A DNA stretch of 64,000 bases, taken from NCBI GenBank assembly GCA_038040325.1, contig JBBPIM010000003.1, positions 1 to 64,000 of the forward strand, given 5' to 3'. Both the position numbers and the translations under genes were made by a program. The notes under the pieces were generated by a model. The model saw nothing but the letters and a program-made list of their open reading frames with translations, ran no database searches and was not told the DNA's origin. Shown here piece by piece: positions 9,250 through 18,664 of this stretch (position 1 is its first letter; each line of letters starts with the position of its first letter). Source of the DNA: Mayfieldus profundus (GTDB taxonomy: Bacteria > Actinomycetota > Thermoleophilia > Solirubrobacterales > 70-9).

Positions 9250-10143
9250 TTGGACATTGTGATCGTGGTCTCGACCGGCGCGCGCGAGCATCTGCGCGTC
9301 TGCCTGAAGTCGATCGAGCGCCACCCCCTCACGATCGGTCCTGCCTCGATCAAAGTGACCGACAACGCCAGCCGGGACGGCACCGTTGAGATGGTCCGGG
9401 ACGACTTCCCCCGGGTTCGGGTCGAGGCCTTCGAAGCAGACTCCGGGTTCCCGCGCGCCAACAACGTCTGGCTGCGTCGCAGCGGAGCGCCGTTCGCGCT
9501 TCTGCTCAATCCCGACACAGAGCTCACCGATGGCGCGCTTGACCACATGGTCGAGTTGATGCGACGGCGGCCGGATGTGGGAGTGGCCGGCTGCAGGCTG
9601 GTGTTACGCGACGGAAGCCTGGACCACGCCGCAAAGCGGTCGTTTCCGACTCCGCTCTCCGCGCTCGCCCACTTCACCGGAATCGGCCGGCGCGCGGGCG
9701 CCGGTCGGCGTCTTGCCCAGTACAGGGCGCCGGAGTTGGAGGAGCATGGGTGCGACGAGGTGGACTCCGTCAACGGGGCCTTCATGCTGGTGAGGCACGA
9801 GGCGATGAGGGAAGTGGGCTTGCTCGACGAGGGTTATCCGACGCCCGGAATGGAGGATCTCGACTGGTGTTTCCGCTTTAAGCGGAGGGGATGGAAGGTC
9901 TGGTACGAGGGTGCCGTCACGGTGGTCCACGTGAAGGGCGGGATGACCGTCGAGCAGCGGGGACGCGTCCGCCACCGTGGCCTGCGCCACAACCTCTCCT
10001 TTCACCGCTCGATGGGCCGCTTCTACCGCAAGTGGTACGCGGGGAAGAATCCGCTGATGGACCTCGCGGTGTATCTCGCGATCGGCGCCAAGTTCGTCGT
10101 TGCAGCGGTTCGCAGCGCGGTTGCCCGGCGCAGCCTCATTTGA
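9250..10143 (+). CDS. family 2 glycosyltransferase
   Basis: About 297 residues follow from a TTG at 9250; GTG at 9259 is an alternative, and neither has a strong ribosome site. LDIVIVVS begins the GT-A nucleotide-binding fold. LLLNPDTEL supplies the DXD-type site, NGAFMLVR and GMEDLDWCFR are the acceptor-side signatures of rhamnosyltransferase-like GT2 enzymes. The C-terminus is basic with a possible membrane-associated helix. It starts 57 bp from the divergent rfbC and its stop overlaps the convergent methyltransferase by 8 bp. It probably adds a sugar, possibly rhamnose, during repeat-unit assembly. Confidence 0.85.
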   Translation: MDIVIVVSTGAREHLRVCLKSIERHPLTIGPASIKVTDNASRDGTVEMVRDDFPRVRVEAFEADSGFPRANNVWLRRSGAPFALLLNPDTELTDGALDHMVELMRRRPDVGVAGCRLVLRDGSLDHAAKRSFPTPLSALAHFTGIGRRAGAGRRLAQYRAPELEEHGCDEVDSVNGAFMLVRHEAMREVGLLDEGYPTPGMEDLDWCFRFKRRGWKVWYEGAVTVVHVKGGMTVEQRGRVRHRGLRHNLSFHRSMGRFYRKWYAGKNPLMDLAVYLAIGAKFVVAAVRSAVARRSLI

Positions 10144-10996
10144 ACCCAGCCGGCGAGCTTGGCTTGCTCCCGGTGATCAACATGATGTCGCCGCGGGTAC
10201 GGCGCCAAGGAGCTGAAATGAGCCGCGTGAGCTGGAGCCTCGCACGATCTGAGAGGAAGCGCTCGAGCAATTCGAGATGTGCCGAATACTCGACCTGATA
10301 GACCAGTCCGAGCTCATCGAGAAGGGGCAATAGGTCCTCCGGATCCAGCGGCCCCTCGTGGTCGGCCGGGCCCAGGGCTCTTTGGGCGGCCACGCGGCGC
10401 GTCGCCCGACGCACCCGAGCGGCGACTGTAACGGCACGGTTCCAGAACCGGCTCGGTGGCGTCGAGGACAAGCATGGCTCCGACAAGTAGAAGCTTCCGC
10501 CCGGCCGCAGCACGCGTGCGACCTCAGCGATCACCGGTCGCCAAAACGGTAGGTGGTGCAGGACGCCCTGACACGTGAGGAAGTCAATGCTTTCATCCGC
10601 GAAGGGCAATTTGCGGACGTCTCCCGTGCGAAACTCGACGTTCAGGCCCAGCCGCTCAGTGTGCTGCTGCGCGAGCGCGAGCATCTCGGGCGAGTGATCG
10701 ATGCCGTGGACCTCGAATCCGCGCTGGGCCAGGCGGATTGCAACGGCACCCGTTCCGCATCCGATGTCGAGAGCCGTCAGGTCGATGCCGTAGCGAGCCT
10801 CGAGCTCGTCGAGCATCGGCTCCAGCGCCAGCTGATGGTAGATCGAATAAGTGGTGGCGACAGTGGCGTCATAGTCGCCCGCCACCGCACGGTGATAGGC
10901 CCGATCCTTCGTCGCGATCCTGTCCCAGGCTTCCTGCCCGTCGTTCTCCGTGCGAGCGGGAATGAGGCCTCGTTGGTCTGCTGGGCGGCGTTCCAA
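10136..10996 (-). CDS. class I SAM-dependent methyltransferase
   Basis: The protein has about 286 residues from a TTG at 10996, six bases after the stop of the upstream O-antigen-ligase-like gene. The frame is open further up but only shadows that gene. Motif I reads LDIGCGTGAVA, followed by HGIDHSPEML, the acidic GDVRKLPF and LRPGGSFYLSEP, which define a methyltransferase_11 enzyme. The N-terminal WDRIATKD segment and DYDATVATTY are typical of small-molecule or glycan methyltransferases. It is probably cotranscribed with the upstream membrane protein gene. Substrate unknown; the start is uncertain by some 30 codons. Confidence 0.8.
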   Translation of the reverse strand: MERRPADQRGLIPARTENDGQEAWDRIATKDRAYHRAVAGDYDATVATTYSIYHQLALEPMLDELEARYGIDLTALDIGCGTGAVAIRLAQRGFEVHGIDHSPEMLALAQQHTERLGLNVEFRTGDVRKLPFADESIDFLTCQGVLHHLPFWRPVIAEVARVLRPGGSFYLSEPCLSSTPPSRFWNRAVTVAARVRRATRRVAAQRALGPADHEGPLDPEDLLPLLDELGLVYQVEYSAHLELLERFLSDRARLQLTRLISAPWRRTRGDIMLITGSKPSSPAGFK

Positions 10997-11001
10997 CTGA
11001 G

Positions 11002-12918
11002 CTACCCGATCCCCACCGTAGCTTGAATCTCGGTGGCGGCAAGGGGGTTCAATCGCCGTGCCCGCCGCGCACTGCGCCTCGCGGAAGCCACTCTCCCTGC
11101 CTCGACCTGGACTCGGCCCCGCACCACCCAGAGCTGCCAGTTGGCAGGCTCCCTGTCGATCGCCTTGTCGATCTGCTCCAGCGCGACGCGGTCGTCGCCG
11201 ATGAGCTCCGCGATCAGGGCAAGCTGCAGATAAGGGGAGGCCGCCCAGGGTTGGATGTCGCGCGCCGAATCGGCGTGGTCGATAGCGGCCTTCAGATCCC
11301 CGCGGGCGACGGCTTCCTGGCTCGCTTCGATCTCTTCTGCGGAGATCAGGGGACTGACCAGTAGCGCAGTGCTGACCCACCCGACCAGCACGATCCCGAG
11401 CGTCAAGGCGAATCGCGGCGGGCTCAATGGTTTCCGCTCCGCGCCCGCACCCGCGCCCGCGAGCGAGGTCAACCAACCGGCCGCGAGGAAGAACACCGCC
11501 CCCAGCGCAGCCATCTCCCAATGCCAGTCGATTCCCGCCGCAACCGCGAAGGCGATCGACATCGCCAGCAGAGCCGAGGCCGCGTCTCGTTCCGCACCGT
11601 CACTTCGCCGCCACGCCGCGATCCCGAGTCCCAGCACCCCGCCGACGACCGCGACGGTCAGGATCGCTCCGACCAGCCCCAGCTCGCCGAGGGCCTCCAG
11701 GTAAAGGGAGTGGGCGTCGCGGACTGGCTGAACTATCTCGCGCTCGCGCTCCCAGTCGAACTCGTATGTCCCCGCTCCCTGGCCCGCAATCGGCCGATCC
11801 TCGAATGCGTTAACGGCGACGGTCCAGTACGCCTTACGCCCCTGCCCTCGCAGCTCGGTGAAGTGCTGCTCGGACTTGGTGGGGAATTCGAGCCTGCTCT
11901 CGGAGAAGCGCTCCCATGCCCGGTCCCCTACCGTCACCGCGAGCCCCAGGACGGCGATCACGGCGGTGGCTGCAATCACGCGGAGCAGCACGGGATTCCG
12001 GGACAAGTCGAGGATCGCGCTCGTGCCCCGGCCCTGGCGACTCTCGATCAGGCGCAGCAGCAGGTGGGCGCCGACCGATACCGCCATTGCCACGATCAGA
12101 AAGAACAGAACCGTCTGCCCTTGGTCCGTCGCCGCCTGGCCCACGATCCCGTCGGCGAGCTCGCGTCGATCCTGCACGGCGAGAAGCAGCGGAACCGTCA
12201 CCGCAGCGGCGACGGCGGCGGACAGCAGGTACCAGAGCCGGTCGCGTGAGAGGACGATCAGGAAGACGCAGCCGACCGCAAGGGTGAGCACCCCTCCGCG
12301 CGAGTAGGTGAAGTAGAGCGCCAGGAGGGCGGCGGGCAGCGCCGCAGCCGCGGACGCACGCAGGACCGCATTCGAGCCGCGGTGCGCAAGCCAGAGAAGC
12401 GCCACCGCTGCGAGCCCGAACATCGCCCCGTCCGCGTTCCAGTAGCCGAGCGGATAGCCGAGCCGGGCCTGGACGACCGGTATCAGCCGCTGGGACTCGG
12501 AGGCTGCAATCAGATCCGGCAGCAGGCGGCTGACGACTCCCAGCACGGCGATTGTCGCGACTCCCACGGCCAGACCCTCCATGAACCGCTGCCTCTCGAG
12601 GCTCGTCTGGGTCAGCAGGTAGGCCAGCAGGAAGAACCCCAGGTAGGTGAGCACTCGAGCCGCCTCGTCCACGCTGCGCTCGGCGGATCCCGACCATGCC
12701 GCCGACAAGCCGGTGAACAGCGCCAGCGCAAGGATCGCCCCGAAGATGAGCAGGAACGGCCGTCCGAATCGGGCCCGGAAGCCAAGCCCCGCCAGCAGGG
12801 CCACGATGCAAACCAGCCACACGGCAATGCCCGCGACATGCCTGGTGGTGATGTCGAAGCCACCGCCCGCGAGTGCCAGCCCGAGGACCAGCGCCAACGG
12901 CGCTCCGAATGCCGCCAC
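11002..12918 (-). CDS. O-antigen ligase / Wzy-like polysaccharide polymerase with TPR-like tail
   Basis: The protein has 638 residues if the GTG at 12918 is used; the longer open frame shadows a divergent gene. About a dozen hydrophobic segments fill the first 500 residues, including a large loop with YPLGYWNADG and, later, GQGAGTYEFDWE and DAHSLYLEALGELG, the Wzy_C-type signature. The last roughly 100 residues are soluble, with helical repeats resembling TPRs (SPYLQLALIAELIGDD, ALEQIDKAI). Such proteins join or polymerise lipid-linked glycans on the outer face of the membrane. In this locus it is the candidate that acts after repeat-unit export. No flippase gene is visible here. Confidence 0.82.
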   Translation of the reverse strand: MAAFGAPLALVLGLALAGGGFDITTRHVAGIAVWLVCIVALLAGLGFRARFGRPFLLIFGAILALALFTGLSAAWSGSAERSVDEAARVLTYLGFFLLAYLLTQTSLERQRFMEGLAVGVATIAVLGVVSRLLPDLIAASESQRLIPVVQARLGYPLGYWNADGAMFGLAAVALLWLAHRGSNAVLRASAAAALPAALLALYFTYSRGGVLTLAVGCVFLIVLSRDRLWYLLSAAVAAAVTVPLLLAVQDRRELADGIVGQAATDQGQTVLFFLIVAMAVSVGAHLLLRLIESRQGRGTSAILDLSRNPVLLRVIAATAVIAVLGLAVTVGDRAWERFSESRLEFPTKSEQHFTELRGQGRKAYWTVAVNAFEDRPIAGQGAGTYEFDWEREREIVQPVRDAHSLYLEALGELGLVGAILTVAVVGGVLGLGIAAWRRSDGAERDAASALLAMSIAFAVAAGIDWHWEMAALGAVFFLAAGWLTSLAGAGAGAERKPLSPPRFALTLGIVLVGWVSTALLVSPLISAEEIEASQEAVARGDLKAAIDHADSARDIQPWAASPYLQLALIAELIGDDRVALEQIDKAIDREPANWQLWVVRGRVQVEAGRVASARRSARRARRLNPLAATEIQATVGIG

Positions 12919-12938
12919 CTCGGCTAACCTGCCTGGGC

Positions 12939-13442
12939 GTGAGCCGGCTGGCGCAAGATCGCTTCTCTGCGTCCCGTTCTCGGCGGATCGGCGCGGGAGC
13001 CTGGCTGTCAGTGGTGATGTCACTGGCTTTGCTACCGGCGGCTGCCTTGGGCGACTCGGCAGCCGAGCAATACACCGAATCCCTACCGCAGGCGGACGGG
13101 GGCAACCAGACCGCGCCCGGTGCCCCCGCGGGTGGCGGAGGGTCTGGGGGTGGCGGCAGTGTAGCTTCAGGTGGTGGTGCCGCCGAGGCTCTCCCGGGCG
13201 GCCCCTCGGGCGGTCCTGCCGGATCGGCATCGGCGGCGACAGAGCAGAACGATGCATCCGCGCACGGCGCCCCGAATCAGAGCAGCGCGGGCGAGGGGGC
13301 GCTCCGGCAGGCCGTGTCCGACGCCGGCTCCGGAGGCAGTTCCACCTTGCCGGTCGTGTTCGGCGCCGTTGCGTTGCTTGCCGCAGCCTCGATCGCCCTG
13401 GCCATGGTTCGCAGGCGCCGCGCCGGTCCCAGCAGCGCCTGA
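12939..13442 (+). CDS. hypothetical exported, membrane-anchored glycine/serine-rich protein
   Basis: The protein has about 167 residues from the GTG at 12939, divergent from the ligase-like gene at only 20 bp. It has an N-terminal hydrophobic signal (SVVMSLALLPAAALG), a low-complexity Gly/Ala/Ser-rich middle with runs such as GGGGSGGGGS, and a C-terminal single membrane helix followed by RRRR. The layout resembles a cell-surface protein tethered by its C-terminus. There is an LPVV just before the helix but no true LPXTG sortase motif. No known domain is recognised. It may be a surface factor of the polysaccharide locus, by position only. Confidence 0.6.
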   Translation: MSRLAQDRFSASRSRRIGAGAWLSVVMSLALLPAAALGDSAAEQYTESLPQADGGNQTAPGAPAGGGGSGGGGSVASGGGAAEALPGGPSGGPAGSASAATEQNDASAHGAPNQSSAGEGALRQAVSDAGSGGSSTLPVVFGAVALLAAASIALAMVRRRRAGPSSA

Positions 13443-13686
13443 GCGCGCAGACGGGACTCGCTTCCCTGGTAGGCGACTCGGACCGACGGCCCGTGACAAC
13501 CGCCTACAACCTGCACCATCTGGGCAATGCCAACGTCGGCGACCGCCTGCGTGCCCCTGCGGTATTTCCGGCCGCTGGCCGGACCGGGTCGTCTCGAGCT
13601 GCCGTTCTAGTTCGGGGCACAGGCCACGACGGAATCCTGACTGATGCGTCTCGACTCGTCACAGGCGGGCTGCCACAATCTGGCGC

Positions 13687-14031
13687 ATGCCGCTCACGCG
13701 CACCGGCCTGATCGTTTCCGAGCTGAAGGACCTGCGGTCCGAAATGAAGGACTTGCGAGCCGAGACCAAGCTTGAATCCGCACGCAACCGCGAAGAGGCG
13801 GAACGTGGGCGGGAGGCGCTGCGCCGAATCGAGGTGGAGTTCGAGAAGAACCGAGAGGTATACGGGCACCTCGAGACGTTCACCACACAGCTATCTGAAC
13901 GCAACGAACGGATCCACCGCGAGCTGATCCGCGAGATGCGAGACCTGCGCGATGACGCACGCGCGCAGCGCGAGGGTTTCCTCAACCTGATCGATCGGCT
14001 CTTTCCGCCTTCCGACCCCGATCAGAACTGA
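13687..14031 (+). CDS. small coiled-coil protein of unknown function
   Basis: The protein has 114 residues, starting ATG. It is almost entirely charged heptad-like helix (SELKDLRSEMKDLRAE, then EEAERGREALRRIE), so a long coiled coil is predicted, ending in a short hydrophobic segment FLNLIDRLFPP. No signal peptide, membrane helix or catalytic motif is visible. It stands alone between the polysaccharide locus and the Lhr helicase gene, with about 240 bp of apparently empty sequence before it. No function is proposed. Confidence 0.6.
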   Translation: MPLTRTGLIVSELKDLRSEMKDLRAETKLESARNREEAERGREALRRIEVEFEKNREVYGHLETFTTQLSERNERIHRELIREMRDLRDDARAQREGFLNLIDRLFPPSDPDQN

Positions 14032-14104
14032 CCCCATCCGGGACAGCGGTCGGCGCCCGGTGAGTTAAGGGTGCCCGCCGACCCGCCTGCGTAAACTCAG
14101 TGGG

Positions 14105-17100
14105 TTGGCCACTGACCGAAAAGCGAGTGCGAAAGACCCACTGGCGCCGTTCTCGGCGCCAGTGCGCAGGTGGTTCGAGTCGTCGTTCGACGCGCCCACG
14201 CCTGCCCAGGCACGCGGCTGGCCGGCGATCGCGAGCGGCGCCAGCACGCTGATCTGCGCCCCGACGGGGTCCGGGAAGACGCTGGCCGCCTTCCTGTGGG
14301 GGATCGACCGCCTCTCGCGCGAGCCCGCCCGCGGCGACGGGACCCGGATCGTCTATGTCTCGCCACTCAAGGCGCTCTCCTACGACATCGAGCGCAACCT
14401 GCGCGCGCCGCTGGCCGGGATCGGGGCCGAGATCTCCGTCGCGCTGCGCACCGGCGACACCCCGCAGAAGGAGCGCCAGGCAATGCGCCGCACTCCGCCC
14501 GACATTCTCATCACCACCCCCGAGTCGCTCTACCTGATCCTCTCCTCGGGCGCCCGCGAGATGCTCGGCCCCTGCGAGGCAGTGATCGTGGACGAGATCC
14601 ACGCCGTCGCCCAGTCCAAGCGGGGCTCGCATCTGGCCCTGACGCTGGAGCGGCTCGACGAACTGGTCGGCCGCAACGGCGGCGATCCCCCGCAGCGAAT
14701 CGGCCTCTCGGCCACCCAGCGCCCCCTGGAGCGGATCGGCCGCTTCCTGGTCGGGCCGAAGCGCAATTGCGAGATCGTCGACGCGGGACGCACGAAGGAA
14801 CTGGACCTGCAGATCCAGGTTCCGGTCGAGGACATGACCGAGCCGGGAGCCGGCGCGGCGCCGGACCCACAGCTGCGGGAGTCGGGGATTCCCGAGGGCG
14901 GCGCCGAGCGCATCGACCCCGGCCCGATCGAGGCCGCGCTGGATCCGGCGACCAACACGCGCAGCATCTGGCCGGCGATCTATCCCGAGATCCTCGACCT
15001 GGTCCGCGAGCACACCTCGACGATCGTCTTCGTCAACAACCGCCGCGGCGCCGAGCGGCTCGCCAAGCGGCTGAACGAGCTTGCGCTGGGGGAAGAGCCC
15101 CAAGAGCTTCCGGCCACCGAGCACGCGGGAAACGCGAAGCCGGCCGGTGATCCCGCCGACGAGAGCGCGCTAATTGCCCGGGCGCACCACGGCTCCCTCT
15201 CCCACGAGGAGCGCTCCCACGTCGAGGAGCTGCTGAAGTCGGGCAAGCTGCCCTGCCTGGTCGCCACCTCCTCGCTGGAGCTGGGGATCGACATGGGCGC
15301 CGTCGACCTGGTGATCCAGGTCGAGTCGCCGAAGTCGGTCACCCGCGGCCTGCAGCGGATCGGCCGCGCCGGCCACGGGCTCGGCGAGGTCTCCAAGGGC
15401 CGGATCTTTCCCAAGTTCCGTGCCGACCTGCTCGAGTGCGCGGTGGTCGCCAAGCGGATGCGCGAGGGGGACATCGAGGAGACCGTGATCCCGCAGAACC
15501 CGCTCGACGTGCTGGCGCAGCACCTGGTCTCGATGGCGGCATTGGACGAGTGGGAGGTGGACGAGGTTGAAGCGCTCGTCACCTCGGCCGAGCCGTTCTC
15601 CGAGCTCTCGCGCGAGCAGCTGGAGAACGTGCTCGACATGCTGGACGGCCGCTACCCGTCCGAGCGCTTCGCCGAGCTGCGCCCCCGCATCGTCTGGGAT
15701 CGCACCGAGGGCACGATCCGCGGCCGCAAGGGCGCCCGCCAGCTCGTCGTCACCAACGCGGGCACGATCCCCGACCGCGGCCTTTACGGCGTGCACCTGC
15801 CCGACGGGCGCCGGGTCGGCGAGCTCGACGAGGAGATGGTCTACGAGGCCCGCCCGGGCCAGACCTTCCTGCTCGGCGCCACCACCTGGCGGATCGAGGA
15901 AATCACACGCGACCGCGTGATCGTCACCCCGGCGCCCGGCGTGCCCGGCGCGGTGCCGTTCTGGCGCGGCGACGGCATAGGTCGCCCGGCGGATCTTGGC
16001 CGCGCGATCGGCGCCTTCGCGCGCGAGGCGGTCTCCGCCGACCCGAAGAAGCTGGCCTCCGAGTACGACCTCGACCGCCGGGCGGCCGAGAACCTCGTCG
16101 CCTATCTGCAGGAGCAGCAGGCGGCGACCCGCGTCGTCCCCTCCGACGAGACGATCGTGGTCGAGCGCTTCCGCGACGAGATCGGCGACTGGCGGCTGTG
16201 CGTGCTGTCCCCCTTCGGCGGGCGAGTCCACGCCGCCTGGGGGCTCGCACTCTCGGCCAAGATCCGCAACGAGCGGGAGCTCGAGGCCGACGCGATCTGG
16301 TCCGACGACGGCATCGTCGTCCACCTCCCCGACGCCGACGAGCCGCCCCCGGCGGACCTGGTGCTGATCGAGCCCGACGAGCTGGAGGACCTTGTCGTCG
16401 CCGAGCTCTCCGGCTCGGCCCTGTTCGGGGCGCGCTTCCGCGAGAACGCGGCCCGCTCGCTGCTGATCCCGCGCGCCTACCCGGGCAAGCGCACTCCGCT
16501 CTGGCAGCAGCGGCTCAAGTCCCAGAGCCTGCTCGAGGTCGCGCGCGACTTCCCACGCTTCCCCGTCATCCTCGAGACCTACCGCGAGTGCCTGCGCGAC
16601 GTCCTCGACCTGCCGGCGCTCGACGAGCTGCTGCGCAAGCTGCACTCGCGCCAGCTGACCTTGGTCGAGGTCGAAACCCAGACAGCTTCCCCGTTCGCCT
16701 CCTCGCTGCTGTTCGACTACGTCGCCACCTACATGTACGAGGGCGACACGCCCAACGCCGAGCGGCGCGCGGCGGCGTTGGCGCTGGACCGCGACCTGCT
16801 GCGCGAGCTGCTGGGCCAAGAGGAGCTGCGCGAGCTGATCGACACCGAGGCGCTGGCCGAGGTCGAAGCGCAGCTGCAGCACCGCACCGAGGCCGGGCAG
16901 GCACGCGACCGCGACGCGCTGCAGCAGGTGCTGCGAAACCTCGGCGACCTCAGCGAGGCCGAGGCCCAGGAGCGGGTCGAGGAGGGTTACTCCGCCGCCT
17001 CGATGCTGGAAAAGCTGGTCTCCGAGCGGCGCGCGGCGAAGGTCCGCGTCGCGGGGCAGGGGCGCTTCATCGCCGCCGAGGACGCCGGGTTGTACCGCGA

Positions 17101-18628
17101 TGCGCTCGGAGTGCCGCCCCCGGCGGGCCTTCCCGATTCGTTCCTGGAGGCGCCCGACGACCCGATGGCGGCGCTTGTGCGGCGCTACGCGCGAACCCAC
17201 GGGCCGTTCCCGACCGCCCAGGTCACCTCGCGCTACGGCGTGGACCCGGCATCCGTCCTGCGCGAGCTGGAGCGGGCCGGGGAGCTGGTCCGCGGCGAGC
17301 TGCTGCCGGGCGGCACCGAGCGCGAGTGGTGCGACGCCGAGGTGCTGCGCCGCGTGCGCCGAGCCAGCCTCGCCCACCTGCGCAGGGAGGTGGAGGCGGC
17401 TGACCGCCGCGAGCTGGCGCGCTTCCTTCCCAGCTGGCAGAACGTCGATGTCCACCGCCCCGCCGGGGCCGGCCCGGACCGCCTGCGCGAGGCGCTGGTG
17501 CCGCTGCAGGGGGTGGCGCTGACCCCGGCGGTCTGGGAGCGCGACGTGCTGCCGCGCCGCCTCGGCACCTACAGCCATTCCTGGCTGGACGAGCTGTGCA
17601 CCAGCGGCGAGGTGGTCTGGATCGGCGCCGGCCCGCTGGGCCGCAACGACGGGCGGGTTGCCCTGTACTTCCGCGAGGACGTGCGACTGGCCGGCCCGCC
17701 GCCCGCCAACGCGAAGCTGCAACGGTCCGAGGGCGACGTCCACGACGCGATCCGCGAGCGCCTTTCCGCCGGCCCGAGCTTCTGGCTCGACTTGGTGGCC
17801 GAGCTCGACGCCCCACCCGAGGAGCTGCACACCGCGCTCTGGGACCTCGCCTGGTCCGGAGAGGTGACCAACGATGCCTTTGCGCCGCTGCGGGCACCAC
17901 GGCTGCGGGCGGTGCGCGTCGCCGAGTCGCGCGGGCGCCGGTTCTCGCGCCGCCGCGCGGGAGCCGGCCACGCCGTGCAGGGGCGCTGGTCGCTGACCGA
18001 GCCGCTGTTCGCCGATGCCCCCGCCGCGGGCCCGCGCCTGCGCGCCCAGGCGGAGCTGATGCTCGAGCGCTACGGGATCGTCACCCGGGAGAGCGTTCTC
18101 GCCGAGGGCGTGCCGGGGGGCTTCGCCACGCTCTATTCGGAGCTCGGCAACCTGGAGCTGCTGGGGACCGCACGGCGCGGCTACTTCGTGGAGGGCCTCG
18201 GCGGCGCCCAGTTTGCGCTTCCCGGGGCGGTCGAGCGGCTGCGCTCGATGCCGGCGCCCGACGGCGGCTTCCTGGTCCTCGCGGCCACCGACCCCGCCAA
18301 CCCCTACGGCGCCTCGCTGCCCTGGCCGAAGCTGGAGGGCTCGCGCCGGCCCGCCCGCGCACTCGGCGCCTACATCCTGATGCGCGACGGCGAGCCGGTC
18401 GCCTACGTCGAGCGCGGCGGGCGCGGCATCCTGCGGCTGGCCGAGCTGCAGGGAGAGCAGCTCGGAGAGGCGATGGCAGCGCTGGCCGACGCCGTTGCCG
18501 CTGGCACGATCCCGAAGCTGGGAATCGAGCGGCTGGACGGCGAGCCGGTGATCGGCTCGGGTGCCGAGGAGGCGCTCGTCGCGGCCGGCTTCTCACGCGG
18601 GCCGCGCAAGCTGGTCAAGTCAGCCTGA
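14105..18628 (+). CDS. lhr: Lhr-type ATP-dependent helicase
   Basis: The protein has 1507 residues from a TTG at 14105, the usual size for actinobacterial Lhr. The superfamily 2 motor is complete: Q-motif region with TPAQARGWPAI, Walker A APTGSGKT (about 52-59), DEIH box (about 161), LSAT (motif III), then the second RecA domain with ATSSLELGIDMG and QRIGRAGH (motif VI). The winged-helix and DEAD/H-associated domains follow, and a long C-terminal half carries the Lhr-specific HTH and beta-barrel regions. Lhr is a 3'-5' DNA translocase and RNA:DNA helicase linked to DNA repair. It is monocistronic or leads into the Crp-like gene 36 bp downstream. Confidence 0.93.
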   Translation: MATDRKASAKDPLAPFSAPVRRWFESSFDAPTPAQARGWPAIASGASTLICAPTGSGKTLAAFLWGIDRLSREPARGDGTRIVYVSPLKALSYDIERNLRAPLAGIGAEISVALRTGDTPQKERQAMRRTPPDILITTPESLYLILSSGAREMLGPCEAVIVDEIHAVAQSKRGSHLALTLERLDELVGRNGGDPPQRIGLSATQRPLERIGRFLVGPKRNCEIVDAGRTKELDLQIQVPVEDMTEPGAGAAPDPQLRESGIPEGGAERIDPGPIEAALDPATNTRSIWPAIYPEILDLVREHTSTIVFVNNRRGAERLAKRLNELALGEEPQELPATEHAGNAKPAGDPADESALIARAHHGSLSHEERSHVEELLKSGKLPCLVATSSLELGIDMGAVDLVIQVESPKSVTRGLQRIGRAGHGLGEVSKGRIFPKFRADLLECAVVAKRMREGDIEETVIPQNPLDVLAQHLVSMAALDEWEVDEVEALVTSAEPFSELSREQLENVLDMLDGRYPSERFAELRPRIVWDRTEGTIRGRKGARQLVVTNAGTIPDRGLYGVHLPDGRRVGELDEEMVYEARPGQTFLLGATTWRIEEITRDRVIVTPAPGVPGAVPFWRGDGIGRPADLGRAIGAFAREAVSADPKKLASEYDLDRRAAENLVAYLQEQQAATRVVPSDETIVVERFRDEIGDWRLCVLSPFGGRVHAAWGLALSAKIRNERELEADAIWSDDGIVVHLPDADEPPPADLVLIEPDELEDLVVAELSGSALFGARFRENAARSLLIPRAYPGKRTPLWQQRLKSQSLLEVARDFPRFPVILETYRECLRDVLDLPALDELLRKLHSRQLTLVEVETQTASPFASSLLFDYVATYMYEGDTPNAERRAAALALDRDLLRELLGQEELRELIDTEALAEVEAQLQHRTEAGQARDRDALQQVLRNLGDLSEAEAQERVEEGYSAASMLEKLVSERRAAKVRVAGQGRFIAAEDAGLYRDALGVPPPAGLPDSFLEAPDDPMAALVRRYARTHGPFPTAQVTSRYGVDPASVLRELERAGELVRGELLPGGTEREWCDAEVLRRVRRASLAHLRREVEAADRRELARFLPSWQNVDVHRPAGAGPDRLREALVPLQGVALTPAVWERDVLPRRLGTYSHSWLDELCTSGEVVWIGAGPLGRNDGRVALYFREDVRLAGPPPANAKLQRSEGDVHDAIRERLSAGPSFWLDLVAELDAPPEELHTALWDLAWSGEVTNDAFAPLRAPRLRAVRVAESRGRRFSRRRAGAGHAVQGRWSLTEPLFADAPAAGPRLRAQAELMLERYGIVTRESVLAEGVPGGFATLYSELGNLELLGTARRGYFVEGLGGAQFALPGAVERLRSMPAPDGGFLVLAATDPANPYGASLPWPKLEGSRRPARALGAYILMRDGEPVAYVERGGRGILRLAELQGEQLGEAMAALADAVAAGTIPKLGIERLDGEPVIGSGAEEALVAAGFSRGPRKLVKSA

Positions 18629-18664
18629 GCGGGTTTCGCCCCCGATCTTCGGGATAATCAGGGC

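Noticed and set aside
10975..11005. A tRNA D-arm-like sequence (GTAGCTCAGTTGG on the minus strand) at the boundary of the ligase-like and methyltransferase genes
   Set aside because: There is no matching acceptor, anticodon or T-arm, and the bases are accounted for by the TAG stop of one gene and the TTG start of the next.
15170..17971. A 933-codon open frame antisense to the Lhr helicase gene
   Set aside because: High GC leaves long open antisense frames; the sense strand has complete helicase motifs, while the antisense product is low-complexity and matches no domain pattern.
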